DNA of 64,000 nt from Buxus sempervirens (Eukaryota > Streptophyta > Magnoliopsida > Buxales > Buxaceae). The notes beneath the pieces were generated by a model, which searched no databases, had not been told where the DNA came from, and was given only the letters and a program-made list of their open reading frames with translations. The stretch is taken from the NCBI GenBank assembly GCA_947561395.2, contig OX387190.1, positions 17,044,858 through 17,108,857 on the forward strand. The letters run 5' to 3'. Positions 1 to 11,418 of the stretch are shown here, in pieces. Both the position numbers and the translations under genes were made by a program. Within the stretch, counting starts at the first letter, position 1, and each line of letters begins with the position of its first letter.

Positions 1-1168
1 TCTCTCTAGCCGTAAAACTTGAAAAGAGAGAGCTAGGGGAAAAGAGAACAGGTGGATCCCTAGAATAGAACCCCATATCTGTTTTCTTTTTTTTCTAGAA
101 TAAAGCCTTTGATTGTGTTTGTGTAACCAAACCTATCTCCAAGTACCTCAAGAATCCTCTCTAGCCGTAAAACGTGAAGAGAGAGCTAGGGGAAAAGAGA
201 ACAGGTGGATCCGTAGGGTAGACCCCCATGTGCTCTAATCTGTGAGATGTGGTTGCTTTGAATATCATGATCTTGTTTTAATGCTTTTTATGATGAATCT
301 GAATGAATACATGAATCCATGATGTTTATAGCATGAGATCCCCACTTTTTTATAAAATTTTGATTTTCACCACTTTTGCACCTACAGCACTGTTTTCGTG
401 ATTTTTGTGATTTTAGGCTAAGATCTTGGATTTATCATGATCAATATGATATATCTGGATCCAGAAGCCTGAAAGTAAATTCTAGGGTTTCATGATGTGG
501 TTTTTAAATCGTTTTTCATTATTGAGAGAAGACCCTACGGTCTAAGTTCTCCCCTTTTGATGTTCTTCATCAACGTGGGTATTTTTTGTTTTGATTTCTT
601 GATTTAATGTGAAATTTTGGCTCTACCTATATCCTGGACTGCTCAAGTTCAATTTTGAAATATTTTGTAAAAATCATATTTTTCTAGACTTCTAGAATTT
701 GACTTGAAGCCAGATTTTTGGATTTTTCACTTTAAATTGATTTTATTTGATTTTATCTCAATTTTATTTTGATCATGAAACCCTAGGAATGGTATGATCA
801 TATTTGAAAGTTCTGGATCAATCAGACTATTCATATGAAAAAACCATATATTTTTGTCTTTTTTGTGATTTTTCCTGATTTTTATAGCAAGCTTTTTCCT
901 TTATTTTAACATGAACAATACCTGGCAACCACCTTGTGTGGATGAATAGGGGTGCCTAACACCTTCCCCTGTTCATAACCTAATCTCCTTACCCATCTCT
1001 GGTTGTTTTTTTAGGAGGGTTATTTTTACCCTAAAATTGTTTTTTGTGCTTATTTAATATTTTGGTGTCCATTCACACCTAAATTGAATGGTGGCGACTC
1101 TTTGTTTTATTTAATCCCGTGTGATGATAGAGGAAGTCATTGGATTTGATTTTTTTCCATGTCTCACA
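1..1168 (+). repeat. 5' LTR of element A (right part only)
   Basis: Direct repeat of 12027-13192 with few differences. It ends ...CTCACA at 1168, giving the usual CA terminus, followed by AC and then the PBS. Inside it, a block of roughly 75 bases at 1-75 recurs at about 158-232 (both start near CTCTCTAGCCGTAAAAC and include AACAGGTGGATCC), an internal tandem duplication also present in the 3' LTR. The U3 part and promoter of this copy lie to the left of the window; the matching promoter can be read in the 3' LTR. Confidence 0.93.
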
Positions 1169-1170
1169 AC

Positions 1171-1188
1171 TGGCGACTCTGCTGGGGA
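1171..1188 (+). other. Primer-binding site of element A
   Basis: TGGCGACTCTGCTGGGGA lies two bases after the LTR end. It starts with TGG, the complement of a tRNA CCA end. Tat/Ogre elements of plants are known to use a PBS of this kind, usually assigned to tRNA-Arg; the exact tRNA was not checked here. Confidence 0.85.
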
Positions 1189-2690
1189 ATTGAGGATTTC
1201 AGCCTTTTGGTGTTTGTTCATGTTTTGATATTTTTGAATTTGCTTGCTATTTTGTGTTTTTAGCATATTTTTGTTTGGCTTGCTATTTGGAGTTCTTAAG
1301 CATGTTGGGTATATTTTAAATCTGAATTATTGCTTAAGAGTTCATGGGGGTAGAAACATGCTTAATTTTGATTTATAGGATTGTTTCTAGAAACATGCGT
1401 AGGGGAGGTTTGTTTTGCTGAACCATGTTTATTTCTTGCTATATTTTTATAATAGCATGTTTTAATTTTAAGCATGATCTACATGATGATTTTTTGGTGT
1501 ATAACATGATCAGATGTTTGCATGATTGGATGATTTTTATGAGCATGTTTTAGGTGCTATAGGGACTGCTTTGTGTATTTGTTTACTTTATAGATGCTTT
1601 CCTATTATGCCTTGGTTTGTTTATGCATGGCTGCGAAAAGAGTGGCAAGGGTTTGGAACGTTGTGAATGCACCCTATTTTTACAATGCACTGTGCACATT
1701 TTATTTTTTTACACAGCCTACCCTTAACCTATAGGAAGTTGAACCCGAATGTGTGTAGCTTGGCGCAACGAGGTCGATACTTCGGAAAGCGAAAGTGAAA
1801 ACATTCGCCTTAGAACTTTGAGCTAATGATGTGATGATAATGTGGATCTGTGATTCTGGTCATCACTAGGCTTGAGTGCTAAGTTGCCATTAAGCCAAAA
1901 CCCCTACGTTTGAAGGTGGAGTTATACGTTTTTGGCTAAAGTACACAATTACGTGGGGATATGGGCTTGTAATTGTGGGAAGGCCGTTTGCATGGCTTAC
2001 AAACCAGGGCATAATGCGGATGCCATATCGAGGTAAAACAAGGTAACAAGGTATTCCTATTGTTTTGCATTATTTTCATGTCATAGGGGTGTCATGGTGC
2101 CCATTGGTTCGGGATAAAATTGGTCCCAAAATATGCATGTTTTCTAAAATTGGTGCAGCCCATAGGAAGAGTTTCTAACTCTGTTTAGAGTCAATCCTAC
2201 CCAAGGTTCATGCAAGAGTCAACAAAAGGGTACCAAATTTTTGAGTATGGTGTCAATTCGGAGGGTACATGTGCCCTCCTAAACATGTGTTTTAGCAAAA
2301 AGGTCAAAGTCCACTTTGGGACAGTTTAGAAGCCCGGCACTGGGTGAACCGTATGTTTGGATGAGCAATTAAAGTGATCAAACCATGAAAAAACTGAGAA
2401 AACATAAAATAGCTCCGTAAAACCGCATTTGATACACGGGCTGGGTTCATCCGTATTAGTTATACGGGCTGGGTTCGCCCGTGTATTCCGTACGGTCACG
2501 GCTCGCTCGTAATTTGAATACGGCAGGGCTGGACCATACTGTGTATACGGTTTTCTCAGAAAATTCAATTTTAATCAGTTTTTCCCACTAAATCTTATTC
2601 CTTTAACCTTTAAATAATGATAAAGGGAAATGAGTTTGAATAAAATGCTTCAAAAAAAAAAGAAGAAAAAAATGTAAGAGAAAATCCTTT
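1189..2690 (+). other. Untranslated leader of element A
   Basis: No open frame with recognisable content. At 2420-2560 there is a GC-richer patch of inverted repeats around the word ACGGGCTGGGTTC. One of them, 2464-2482, is a perfect 6-bp stem ACGGGC/GCCCGT with loop TGGGTTC (7 nt). A related perfect hairpin occurs in the 3' LTR at 11533-11553 with another loop. The rest looks like ordinary T-rich leader. Confidence 0.6.
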
Positions 2691-3815
2691 GGGCCTCTGA
2701 AAGCCTTTGAATTTCAGACTTTTTCTCAAAAAATCCTTGGGCCTCTGAAGGCCTTTGAATTTCAGACTTTTTCCAAAAATATCCCCGGGCCTCTGAAAGC
2801 CTTTGAATTTTAGACTTTTTCTCAAAACTCCTTGGGCCTCTGAAAGCCTTTGAATTTCAGACTTTTTCCAAAAATATCCCTGGGCCTCTGAAAGCCTTTG
2901 AATTTCAGACTTTTTCTCAAAACTCCTTGGGCCTCTGAAAGCCTTTGAATTTCAGACTTTTTCTCAAAAGATCCTTAGGCCTCTAAAAGCCTTTGAATTT
3001 CAGACTTTTTCTCAAAAGATCCTTGGGCCTCTGAAAGCCTTTGAATTTCAGATCTTTTTCCTTGGGCCTCTGAAAGCCTTTGAATTTCAGAATTTTCCTC
3101 AAAACTCCCTAGGCTTCTGAAAGCCTTTGAATTTAAGACTTTTTCCAAAAATATCCTCGGGCCTCTGAAAGCCTTTGAATTTCAGATCTTTTGGGCCTCT
3201 GAAAGCCTTTGAATTTCAGATTTTTTGGGCCTCTAAAAGCTTTGAATTTCAGATCTTTTTTCCTTTTGGGCCTTTGAAAGCCTTTGAATTTTAGATCTTT
3301 TGGGCCGTCTAAAAGCCTCTGAATTTTAGACAATCATTTCTTTGGGCCGTCTAAAAGCCTCTGAATTTTAGACAAATCATTTCCTTGGGCGGTCTAAAAG
3401 CCTCTGAATTTTAGACAAATCATTTCTTTGGGCCGTCTAAAAGCCTCTGAATTTTAGACAATCATTTCTTTGGGCCATCTAAAAGCCTCTAGAATTTTAG
3501 ACACAACTCATTTGGGCCGTCTATAAGCGTCTGAATTATAGACACATATCCTTTGGGCCTCTGAAAGCCTTTGAATTTCAGATCATTTTCCTCGGGCCTC
3601 TGAAAGCCTTTGAATTTTAGACCTTTATAAAAAATCTCTGGGCCTCTGAAAGCCCTTGAATTTCAGACCTTTTCCAAAAATATCCCTGGGCCTCTGAAAG
3701 CCTTTGAATTTTAGACCTTTTCCAAAAATATCCCTGGGCCTCTGAAAGCCTTTGAATTTCAAACCTTTTTCAAAAATCCCCTCAGGCCTCTGAAAGCCTT
3801 TGAATTTCAGATCAT
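2691..3815 (+). repeat. Hairpin minisatellite, about 26 units of 35-49 bp
   Basis: Unit core GGGCCTCTGAAAGCCTTTG followed by AATTTCAGA and a T-rich spacer. Each unit holds an inverted repeat around a 9-nt loop GCCTYTGAA. Three arm types are seen: TCTGAAA/TTTCAGA (for example 2696-2718), GTCTAAAA/TTTTAGAC (3307-3331 and several more) and GTCTATAA/TTATAGAC (3519-3543). The arms therefore change on both sides together, although some units are mixed and pair with one G-T or A-C mismatch. The commonest spacing is 48 bp, a multiple of three, which leaves long minus-strand reading frames repeating KFKGFQRP; I treat those as a by-product. The array lies between the PBS and gag. Confidence 0.95.
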
Positions 3816-3984
3816 TTTCTCTTTTTGTGGGACCTGTTGGAAGCCCTAGAATATTCCAAAAATTCAATTCAAAAAAAAAAAAAGCAAAAAAAAAAGAATG
3901 AGCAAATAAAGAAAAAAATCCAAACTCGTGTTCACCCAGCTAGTACATAGGCATTCCTAGGCATGTGAATGAGATTAATTGGGC

Positions 3985-4014
3985 ACTGATATTTTTTCCT
4001 TTATTTTTTGCCAG
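3985..4014 (+). promoter_or_regulatory. Candidate 3' splice site just before gag of element A
   Basis: A run of pyrimidines (TTTTTTCCTTTATTTTTTGC) ends in CAG at 4012-4014, directly before the open gag frame. A perfect donor CAG|GTAAGT is present in the LTR leader (11897-11905 in the 3' copy). If used, the intron would remove the rest of the LTR leader, the PBS and the hairpin array from gag mRNA. Inferred from sequence only. Confidence 0.45.
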
Positions 4015-4068
4015 GGACTAATACACTTGCAATCATAGCTCCTGTAACCAGATCAAGAGCTCGCGCCA

Positions 4069-5681
4069 TGAATCCCATTGAGGCTGAAACTGATGCTCCT
4101 CACCCAGATATTCTCTTGCTTCAAGAGCAAGTGGCAGGACTAGCCCGAATGCTAGAAAACATCCTGTCGTTGCAGGCCCAACAAGTACAAGCCCAGAACC
4201 AAGCATCCACTTCCAACCCAGCACCTCCACCACAAATCAACATTCCACCTCTGGTTCAACCTATTCCTGAACCCATTTATGAACCCACCCCTGAACCTAT
4301 AATGATCAGGGATGAGACAGTTGAATCGGACAAAGAAAAGGAAAAAGAAAGGATGAGGGAAGAAATGGAAAAGAAGTTCATGCATAGGCTGGAAATGATT
4401 CAGGATGAACTGAGGGAGGTAAAAGGGGTGAATAACTTTGGAGGCACCAGTTTCGAAGATTTGTGTCTATACCCCAATGTATGTCTACCGGCCAAGTTTA
4501 AATGCCCTGATTTCGATAAATATGATGGCACTGGCTGCCCAATGAGCCATTTGAAGTTATACTGCGGAGCTTTATGCCAGTTTGGCCGGGATGACGGCAT
4601 ACTAATTCAGCTCTTCCAGAGGAGTTTAACTGGAACTGCTTTGAGGTGGTTTGCCACCTTAGACCATGAAAGGATCAGAAGATGGAAAGACTTAGCAGAT
4701 TCCTTTTTGGCACAATATAGGTTCAACTCTGAGATTATACCAGATAGGTATGACATGATGAGGATGGCGAAGAGAAATAATGAGACCATAAGGCAATATG
4801 CTAAAAGGTGGAGGGAGTTGGCTGCACAAGTCAAGCCACCCGTGGGAGAACCACAAATGATTTCAAATTTCATCATGACATTGGGGCAACCATTTTATAG
4901 TCACTTGGTGGGTTAAACTACCACCAACTTTGCTGCCCTAGTGCAAGTGGCAGACAGAATTGAAGATGGGATCAAATCTAGGAAAATAGCTGATTACTCT
5001 GCAGTGTTGAACCAGGAAGCTTCCACCACTTTCTCTACACAGAAAAAGGAGAATGGTAATGGAAGAATAAAGAATGAAGAAAGGAGAGAAGGAGAAGTGA
5101 ATATGGTGCAACTTCCCAGGGAACCCTTTCAAATCAATGTCCATCCACCTCTTATCAAGCCAACACATCAAGTTCCTTTGCTGCCTATCCAAATTAATGT
5201 CCCTTCTGCACAGCCTGTGAAGGACGAAACAGAAGTAAGGAAGAGAAGGGAATTTTCTAAACTGCCTATGAGACAAGCTAAACTTTTGCCTACTTTACTT
5301 CAAAAGGGTTACGTGACTTTGAGGTTGCCAAATCCTCATGCAAATAAGGGGAAGAATTATGATTCATCTGCAATCTGTGATTATCATATGAGAACTCCAG
5401 GGCATACCACAGATCGTTGCTTGGCCCTAAAGCATGCAATCCAGGATTTGTTGGATAATAACTCCTTATCATTCAATTCAGTCACTAGCATCCCACCTAT
5501 CGATAACAATGGGGCAAGCAGCTCAAATGCAATAGGGGCAATTTTCTCCAGAGAAAGAAGATTTGACCCTTCTCAGTTTATCGCTCCTATTGGTCCAACA
5601 GTCAGGGTTTATCTTGAAAGAAATGCTCCTGGTTATGAGCAGGAAGGCTTGCCTCACTCAGCAGGAGAAAGAAATTATTAG
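4069..5681 (+). pseudogene. gag: Gag of Tat/Ogre-type element A, one in-frame stop
   Basis: Structural protein that would form virus-like particles in the cytoplasm and bind the element's RNA. The frame is open from 4011, with the first ATG at 4069. It holds a proline-rich N-terminus, a charged coiled-coil-like stretch (many E/K/M residues, about 4310-4420), then the retrotransposon Gag core with CPDFDKYDGTGCP, LTGTALRWFATLD and DSFLAQYRFN. A TAA stop at 4914-4916 splits it; the same frame continues with NFAALVQVADRIEDGI and ends after 5678. A nucleocapsid-like motif C-x2-H-x5-H-x4-C (CDYHMRTPGHTTDRC) lies near the end, followed by LKHAIQDLL, a pairing common in Tat/Athila Gag proteins. No pol follows. 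The single stop suggests a fairly young copy or read-through; a decayed gene is more likely. Confidence 0.9.
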
Positions 5682-7818
5682 AAAAAGGGAGAAAAGTCAA
5701 CTTTTGCCTTTGAGAACAAGGGCAGTTTTCGAACTCCCACGTTCTTTGAAAAGAAACCCCCATAAAAAGAATGCACATTTCCTGAGAATCTTAAGGAGCC
5801 TTGTTCTTAGGAAGTGATTTCAATAAAGGCTCTTCAAAAAAAAAAAAGATTTTTCCCTTTAACATTTTTCTAGAAAAAAAAAGTTTTCAGCAAGGTCCTT
5901 TTACTTATGAATCATATCTCTTATTGAATTTCATTGAGTTGAATATGACTTTGACATTGGGCTCAATTTTGAGACCAAAATCGAAGAAAAAGACATTTTA
6001 TGTGAAAATTCAAATCTTTTTAAGTGTCATGAGAAGAATATTCTGCAAAATTATGAAGTGACCAATTTTATGGCCTTTGGAACCAAAGATGACCCACAGT
6101 CTTCAACAGAAAAGATAGAAGAAGATTTGAAGTTTCTTCATTAGAATACAGAAAGGATCGCATCACTTGCTGATTCGTTCAAAGGGAAGTTGAGAATATT
6201 GTTTGAAGAAATTTTGGGGCTTTGCATTTGAAAATATGGGAGAATCTGACCTTTTCGGTGGAAATAGAATTGGGCATCATTTCATGGAAAGAATCCAAAT
6301 TCATAAGATTGATCAAAAGGTGAAGAACTTGTTCATAACAGAGGTTCTATTTGAAGATGCTTTTATCTTGATAGAAGGTGATTAAGAAAAAAAGAAGAAA
6401 AAATCCTGAGCCAGTCATGTAGTGCAACTCTACCAAGTCTGAAAATTCAAACTTTTCTTAAAATGATAAGAGGCCTTTCTTTCTTATATCCCCAAAATTT
6501 TTGAAATCCCTAGTTAGACCCTTTGAGCTTGATACATTTTTCCAACTAACCTAAATTGAGAATTGTAACCCCACACTGGGGCAAATTTATTAAGGCATAA
6601 AAAAAAAAAAGGAATGAAGGGACAATTATTGAAGTTCAAAAGGGATTTTGAATATGTTTTCAGAAAATGGGACAAAGAAATGAAAAAAAAAAAGAAGAAA
6701 AAGAAATAAAAAAAAGGAAGAAAAAAAGATAATCAAATGCTATTTGGAGAATGTCTTCAAAATTGTGAAGAAAAGAATGGAAAAAAGAAGTTCAATACTG
6801 GAGAATAAGTTTCAAATGAAGAAATCAAATTGAGGGAAGAACTTCATTACTGAGAGCAATTTTGTATTCATTCCAAGGGAAGAAATGCCTTAAAAATTAC
6901 AATTTCAGTTAACCAATTTAATCATATGGTATTTGAGCATTTTATTCCTTTTCTTTCTAAACTAACACCAAGCCTTTGTTTCGTCCCATTCATAAGTCCT
7001 CTTTGATTAAGAAATTTTGAATTAAGGCAGTTTTGACTACATGGTTACTGGTGATGAAGAAAACAAAAAAGAAAAAGAAAAAAAAAAGAAAAAGGAAAAA
7101 ATGGAGAAAATATAGTGAAAACCCGGAAGGGCGCTACATGGCAAATAATCAGCTATCTACAAGAAGGAAATCGTCAGAGAGGAAAGTCCAGAATTGGCAT
7201 AGATCCAAGTGAAGTCCTCATGTTGGTGGTTATTTTGAGATACAATCACTCTTCAAGTGATTGAGGAAAATTCTCTTTTCAATACTGAAGCAACATAATC
7301 ATAACTATGATATGAATCATCTGTGAACAAGATGATGGCCATCAAAATTGCCATTAGGAAATTATTGCTGAAGTTGAAGTCATAAATTCTCATATCATGG
7401 ATACAATGGAGAAACAATTGCTCTTCAATTGGATGAAGGAAAATGTCTCTCTAGACTGGGGCAAAATAGTCAGATTGAAAGAGTCGTCATATCTGGAGCA
7501 TCAATTGACAAGCCGATGGTCATGGGAATGATTCTAAAGTTTCCAAAGGCTTATTTTGGTCTTTCTTCATTTTCTGAAATAATCTTCTTATTATTCAACT
7601 TGATTTTAATTCTTTTGGACTATATGATAATAAGTGATTGGATCATTTTTTCAAAAAAAAATATTAAAACACAAAAAAGCAAAAAAATATGTTTTTTGGC
7701 CTATGAAGAGAATCTATATCTTTTCATAAAACATTGGTTTTGCAAGCATTAGAGAATTCTGAGGCCACTAGTATAAAACATATTTTCTTATGTTTGCATT
7801 TGCATTCTTCTATTAGGG
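5682..7818 (+). other. Non-coding A-rich region of element A after gag
   Basis: Contains many A and A/G runs (for example 6600-6730, 7060-7110) and no pol motif in any frame. The words ACTGGGGCAA recur (6570-6579 and 7451-7460), as they do elsewhere in the Tat-type elements of this window. The short open frames here lack recognisable domains. Confidence 0.55.
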
Positions 7819-10179
7819 TGTAACGCCCCGAACCCGGGTCAGTGCAAACCGGCACCCGACCCGAACCCGGTTCGCTACTGTAACAACCCGAATTTAGTTC
7901 AACAACCAAATCCGAGGTGTTACTGGCCCATATCAATTACAACATCAATAACATACCAGACTAAAGAAAGTAAATCCAATCCATATATTAAACTATCAGA
8001 GTTGCGGAAACAAGTATGTACGGAAGTGTAGATCAAAATCCTCAAACAAGCATAAAGCTTGACCATCAGTCAGTAATATCAAAGTCTGGTAAAATGAACG
8101 GGTCACTATCTCTCTCTCTCATCTCTCTCATACATCAATCCATATAAATGATAATAAACCAATCAAAAATGCTAATTCTATAACATCAATCCACCTCAGA
8201 TGAGATCTGGATAATAATAATCCTCCGGCGAATACTCGGCTATCTCTCCCTGGAAGTCTAAGAGATCCCCCTCTCGCGTATCAGCTGAAAAAAAATGGAA
8301 TAGAAGTAGGGTGAGATACGAATATCTCAGTAGGTAACACATGCATGATTAAACAGTTAATATAAGCAAAGTAGCATTTCATGCACGATTAAGCAATATC
8401 GACAAATCAGGCTCGCATAATCATTTATACCATTCGTGAACACAAAACAGTTTGATAACAGTTCTAGAAATGATTTTCAGCAAGTTTTAATATAAGAACT
8501 CAATAGCCAAATCAATAGCATAATCCAAGTATTGCCAGGATGTACTAAGCAGTCACATCCAACCAATATCCCAATCACATGCATCCCGCACGTGCACAAT
8601 AGTAATCATATCAAGTGTTATGTTTTCAGTGTCATTGTAGGACTCACAAAGTTAGATAAACCTTTTGAGATGATTCTCAACCAATTGCTATACCACCGTG
8701 CGACTTAGGAGCGATGCTACTAATGATACTCAAGTCCCATGCAGCGCAGCTTAGACAAGAGCCGTAGTCACCGACTTATTGCACACGTACCCATCAAAGT
8801 TGGTATGTACCACCAGCATGCAGCACCAGAATCAATACATGGAGGTGGTTGCTTATCCACATGTACAGGGAATCACCAGCGGCTCACCGGGGTGTCCTTC
8901 CAGACATAGGACCTTCCCAGACAAACTAACTTGCAAAGGAAGCGCGTCGCATATAGGAGTAACTCAACCGAAATAACATATCCCTCAGCTATCTAGCTAC
9001 GACTATGGATCCATAACCAGCTATGCCCACTAGACTCCAAAATTCCCTAAAGTATCATATTTCTATAAGGGTTGGTGCCTAGCGGCATATAATGGTTATA
9101 TCTGTACATTCATTTCATTATTCCGTCATCCGGATTCTGAATTCTCTTTATAATGTCTTATGATTTATAATGTCATTTAGAAGTGTTTAGATAATCAAAG
9201 AGTAGTTAGGCTTTTCCAAAATCACATTTCTCATATACCTTCAAAACTTGGCAACTAATGTCCTAAATATCTCCCTAATTTGTTTTTCTGTAAAACAGGG
9301 GTTTAGGTAGTTTATTTTGGTCTTAAAGTACCTTAATTAATCATTAAAATTGTCTAAAAATAGTTTAGAATTGAATTAGGTTCGAAATTATGAAAAATTG
9401 GAAATTCTGCTGAGAGCGCCTGGGATCGCTCAGGATCGCTCCGGGCGGTCATCAGTTGGCGGTAATGCAAATTCGAGCGCCCACGGTCCGTCGTCCCGCG
9501 GTCCACGGCGTCCTCAAATATTTAACCAGCGCCTAAGATCGCCGATGAGCGCCCCGCACAGTCGAGGTCGGCGGTCTCACCAAATCGAACAAAAACAGTT
9601 CTAAATCACGATTTTTCTCGTCTAAACTCATTCTAATGTATTTATAACATGCTTAGCTAACTAAATACAACTTTACATATCATAGAAACATGCGTATGCG
9701 ATTAAACAGAGATAAATCCGAATTTAAAACCAAAACGGTGTCACCTACCTCTTGAACGAAGGTTCCTCTTCCTCACTTCTCTCAACCACGCTTCTTTATC
9801 ACCCAGCAATACTCTGGAAGATGAAGAACTCCAAAAACCCAAGCTTTTCTTCTTCCCCTTCTTCTTCTTCTCCTTCGGTCGCTTGTCGCTTGCGGCTGAT
9901 CAATACGAGCGAGAATACACGCGTATAAATTTAGGTTATTAAACTAATACTTATACTCACTTATCCCATGTGTCTCACCTATACCAAATTCCATACACAC
10001 GCCCAATCAGAATACATACCTTGATATCTCATGATCGGACGGTCAGATCTGCGTCTAATTCTGGATCTCCACTAAGTTGATCACCCCCTACAATATTAAA
10101 ATGTTTCTATCAATCATAACTCTGGGTAATATTATTTACTAATTTAATTTATTATTTAAGGGAAATTCGGGGTTTTACA
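7819..10179 (-). mobile_element. Solo LTR, Tekay-type, inserted in element A (TSD TAGGG)
   Basis: Starts TGTAACGCCCCGAACCCGGG and ends GGGGTTTTACA, i.e. on the minus strand TGTAAAACCCCG...GGGGCGTTACA, the termini shared by the other Tekay-type LTRs here. It is flanked by TAGGG at 7814-7818 and 10180-10184. No internal domain is present, so it is a solo LTR left by LTR-LTR recombination. On the minus strand it has a donor-like GAG|GTAGGT (near 9748), an acceptor-like T8CAG (near 8285) and a GC-rich self-complementary island (9405-9560). Its first 900 bases match 56895-57794. Confidence 0.95.
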
Positions 10180-10852
10180 TAGGGTTTCTTTTTGGCAAAG
10201 GTTAAAATAAAAAATAAAAAAAAAGGAAAGAGAAGAAAAAAAAAGAGAGAAAAAGAAAAAAAAAAGAGAGAAAAAGGAAAAAAGAGGATCATCTCTACTA
10301 AGGGGCAAATACTTCTTCAAACAATCAAAACCGGGGCATGCTCAGTGTCTTTCCTTCTGGGTTTTCATTGGAATGAATTCCAACATCTGGAAGAAGCAAT
10401 CAAGCTTTAGTCTTCAAATTTGAAAGAAAAAAAAGGTTTCGAAGCAATGGCATGTTTTCTTCATTAAACAAGGGTTCCCAATTCTTCAATCATGAAGAAG
10501 GATTTTACTGGGGCAACAAGAAGGCATGAAAGACAGATCATGGGTTGTAAAGGCATGAGGTTAGATCAACAAATTATGATCCATCAATCAAGATGAGGGC
10601 ATTCACTTGGGCAATTAAAAAGCATGAAGACAGGTTATGGGCAGTAAGGGCACATACATCGTTATTGAGAGCGCAAGAAGATAAAGAAACAAAAGCAAGT
10701 TGCAAAATATTCAAGCACAGGTTCGGGCATCAAATGGCACCCAGGTATATCAAATAAGAAAATCAATCAGGAAAATTCAAAAAAGTGAAAAACATCAAAA
10801 TCAATTGAATTTGCAGTGGTCAATTTTGAATCCACATTCTTTTCAAAATTTG

Positions 10853-10906
10853 CTTGTCTCAGATTTCTTTTCATAGCCATGAGAGCTCCAAGAAATCTGA
10901 GATAAG
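10853..10906 (+). repeat. Long hairpin, 17-bp arms, 20-nt loop
   Basis: Left arm 10853-10869 and right arm 10890-10906 pair at 16 of 17 positions; the exception is a G-T pair. The loop contains TCATAGCCATGAGAGCTC. A diverged duplicate lies about 330 bases downstream with the same loop but other stems. Confidence 0.9.
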
Positions 10907-11182
10907 GAAGAGACGCCACCCCATCAAACTTCAAGCAGGGGTTTCATTGGCTATCTTCGAATCCATGTTTTTATCATTTCTTTGTTTGACCAAAGCAAGT
11001 TCAATTAATGAGATGTTTTTCAAATGTGTAATTTTGAGTTGTGTCTGTGCTACAACTGCAAGCCACCCAGAAAAATTGTCTTTTTTATTATTATTTTCTC
11101 CACACTTTTCAAGAGATTAATGTTTATATTAGTTGTAAGTTTCAAGGATTGCCACCTTACCCACTTTTGTTTAAAAATTTTG

Positions 11183-11228
11183 TCTCAAATCTCACTTCAT
11201 AGCCACGAGTGCTCAGTGAGAGGAGAGA
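11183..11228 (+). repeat. Sister hairpin with the same loop and different arms
   Basis: Arms TCTCACT (11190-11196) and AGTGAGA (11215-11221) pair perfectly around TCATAGCCACGAGTGCTC. Outside a 3x3 internal loop, TCTC and GAGA pair again. The left flank resembles that of the hairpin at 10853, so the two are duplicates whose arms diverged while still pairing. Confidence 0.85.
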
Positions 11229-11404
11229 GGAGGATTTGCCCCTTAAGCTAAGGGACTTTTAGCAAATCTTCCGCAATGAATTCTTTTTCCCAACATCATC
11301 CTTTTAATCCTTGCAAAGTGCAATTAGTAAGACAAAGATCTCAAAAAGTGCAATTGGTGGGTCTTTTTTTTTCTCTCTGCTTGTAATTGGTTCCAATTAC
11401 CAGC

Positions 11405-11418
11405 AAAGAGGGGGCAGC
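11405..11418 (+). other. Polypurine tract of element A
   Basis: AAAGAGGGGGCAGC directly precedes the TG of the 3' LTR; it is the expected primer site for plus-strand DNA synthesis. Confidence 0.85.

Larger units (their letters stand above)
10185..11404 (+). other. 3' non-coding part of element A
   Basis: Continues element A after the solo LTR. Begins with an A/G-rich tract (10195-10290) and carries the recurring CNGGGGCA word near 10303, 10331 and 10510. Ends with a segment holding two related hairpins (10853-10906 and 11190-11221). No coding motif seen. Confidence 0.6.

Noticed and set aside
2691..3815. CRISPR-like array
   Set aside because: Spacers are not unique, unit lengths vary, and the setting is a plant retrotransposon.
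2610..3867. Minus-strand open frames repeating KFKGFQRP (2610-2825, 3133-3333, 3625-3867)
   Set aside because: They follow from a repeat unit near 48 bp without stops in that frame; frames break wherever unit length changes and no start or domain is shared.
4008..4010. Start of gag at 4008
   Set aside because: The codon is TTG and lies within the pyrimidine run of a likely splice acceptor; the first ATG in frame is at 4069.
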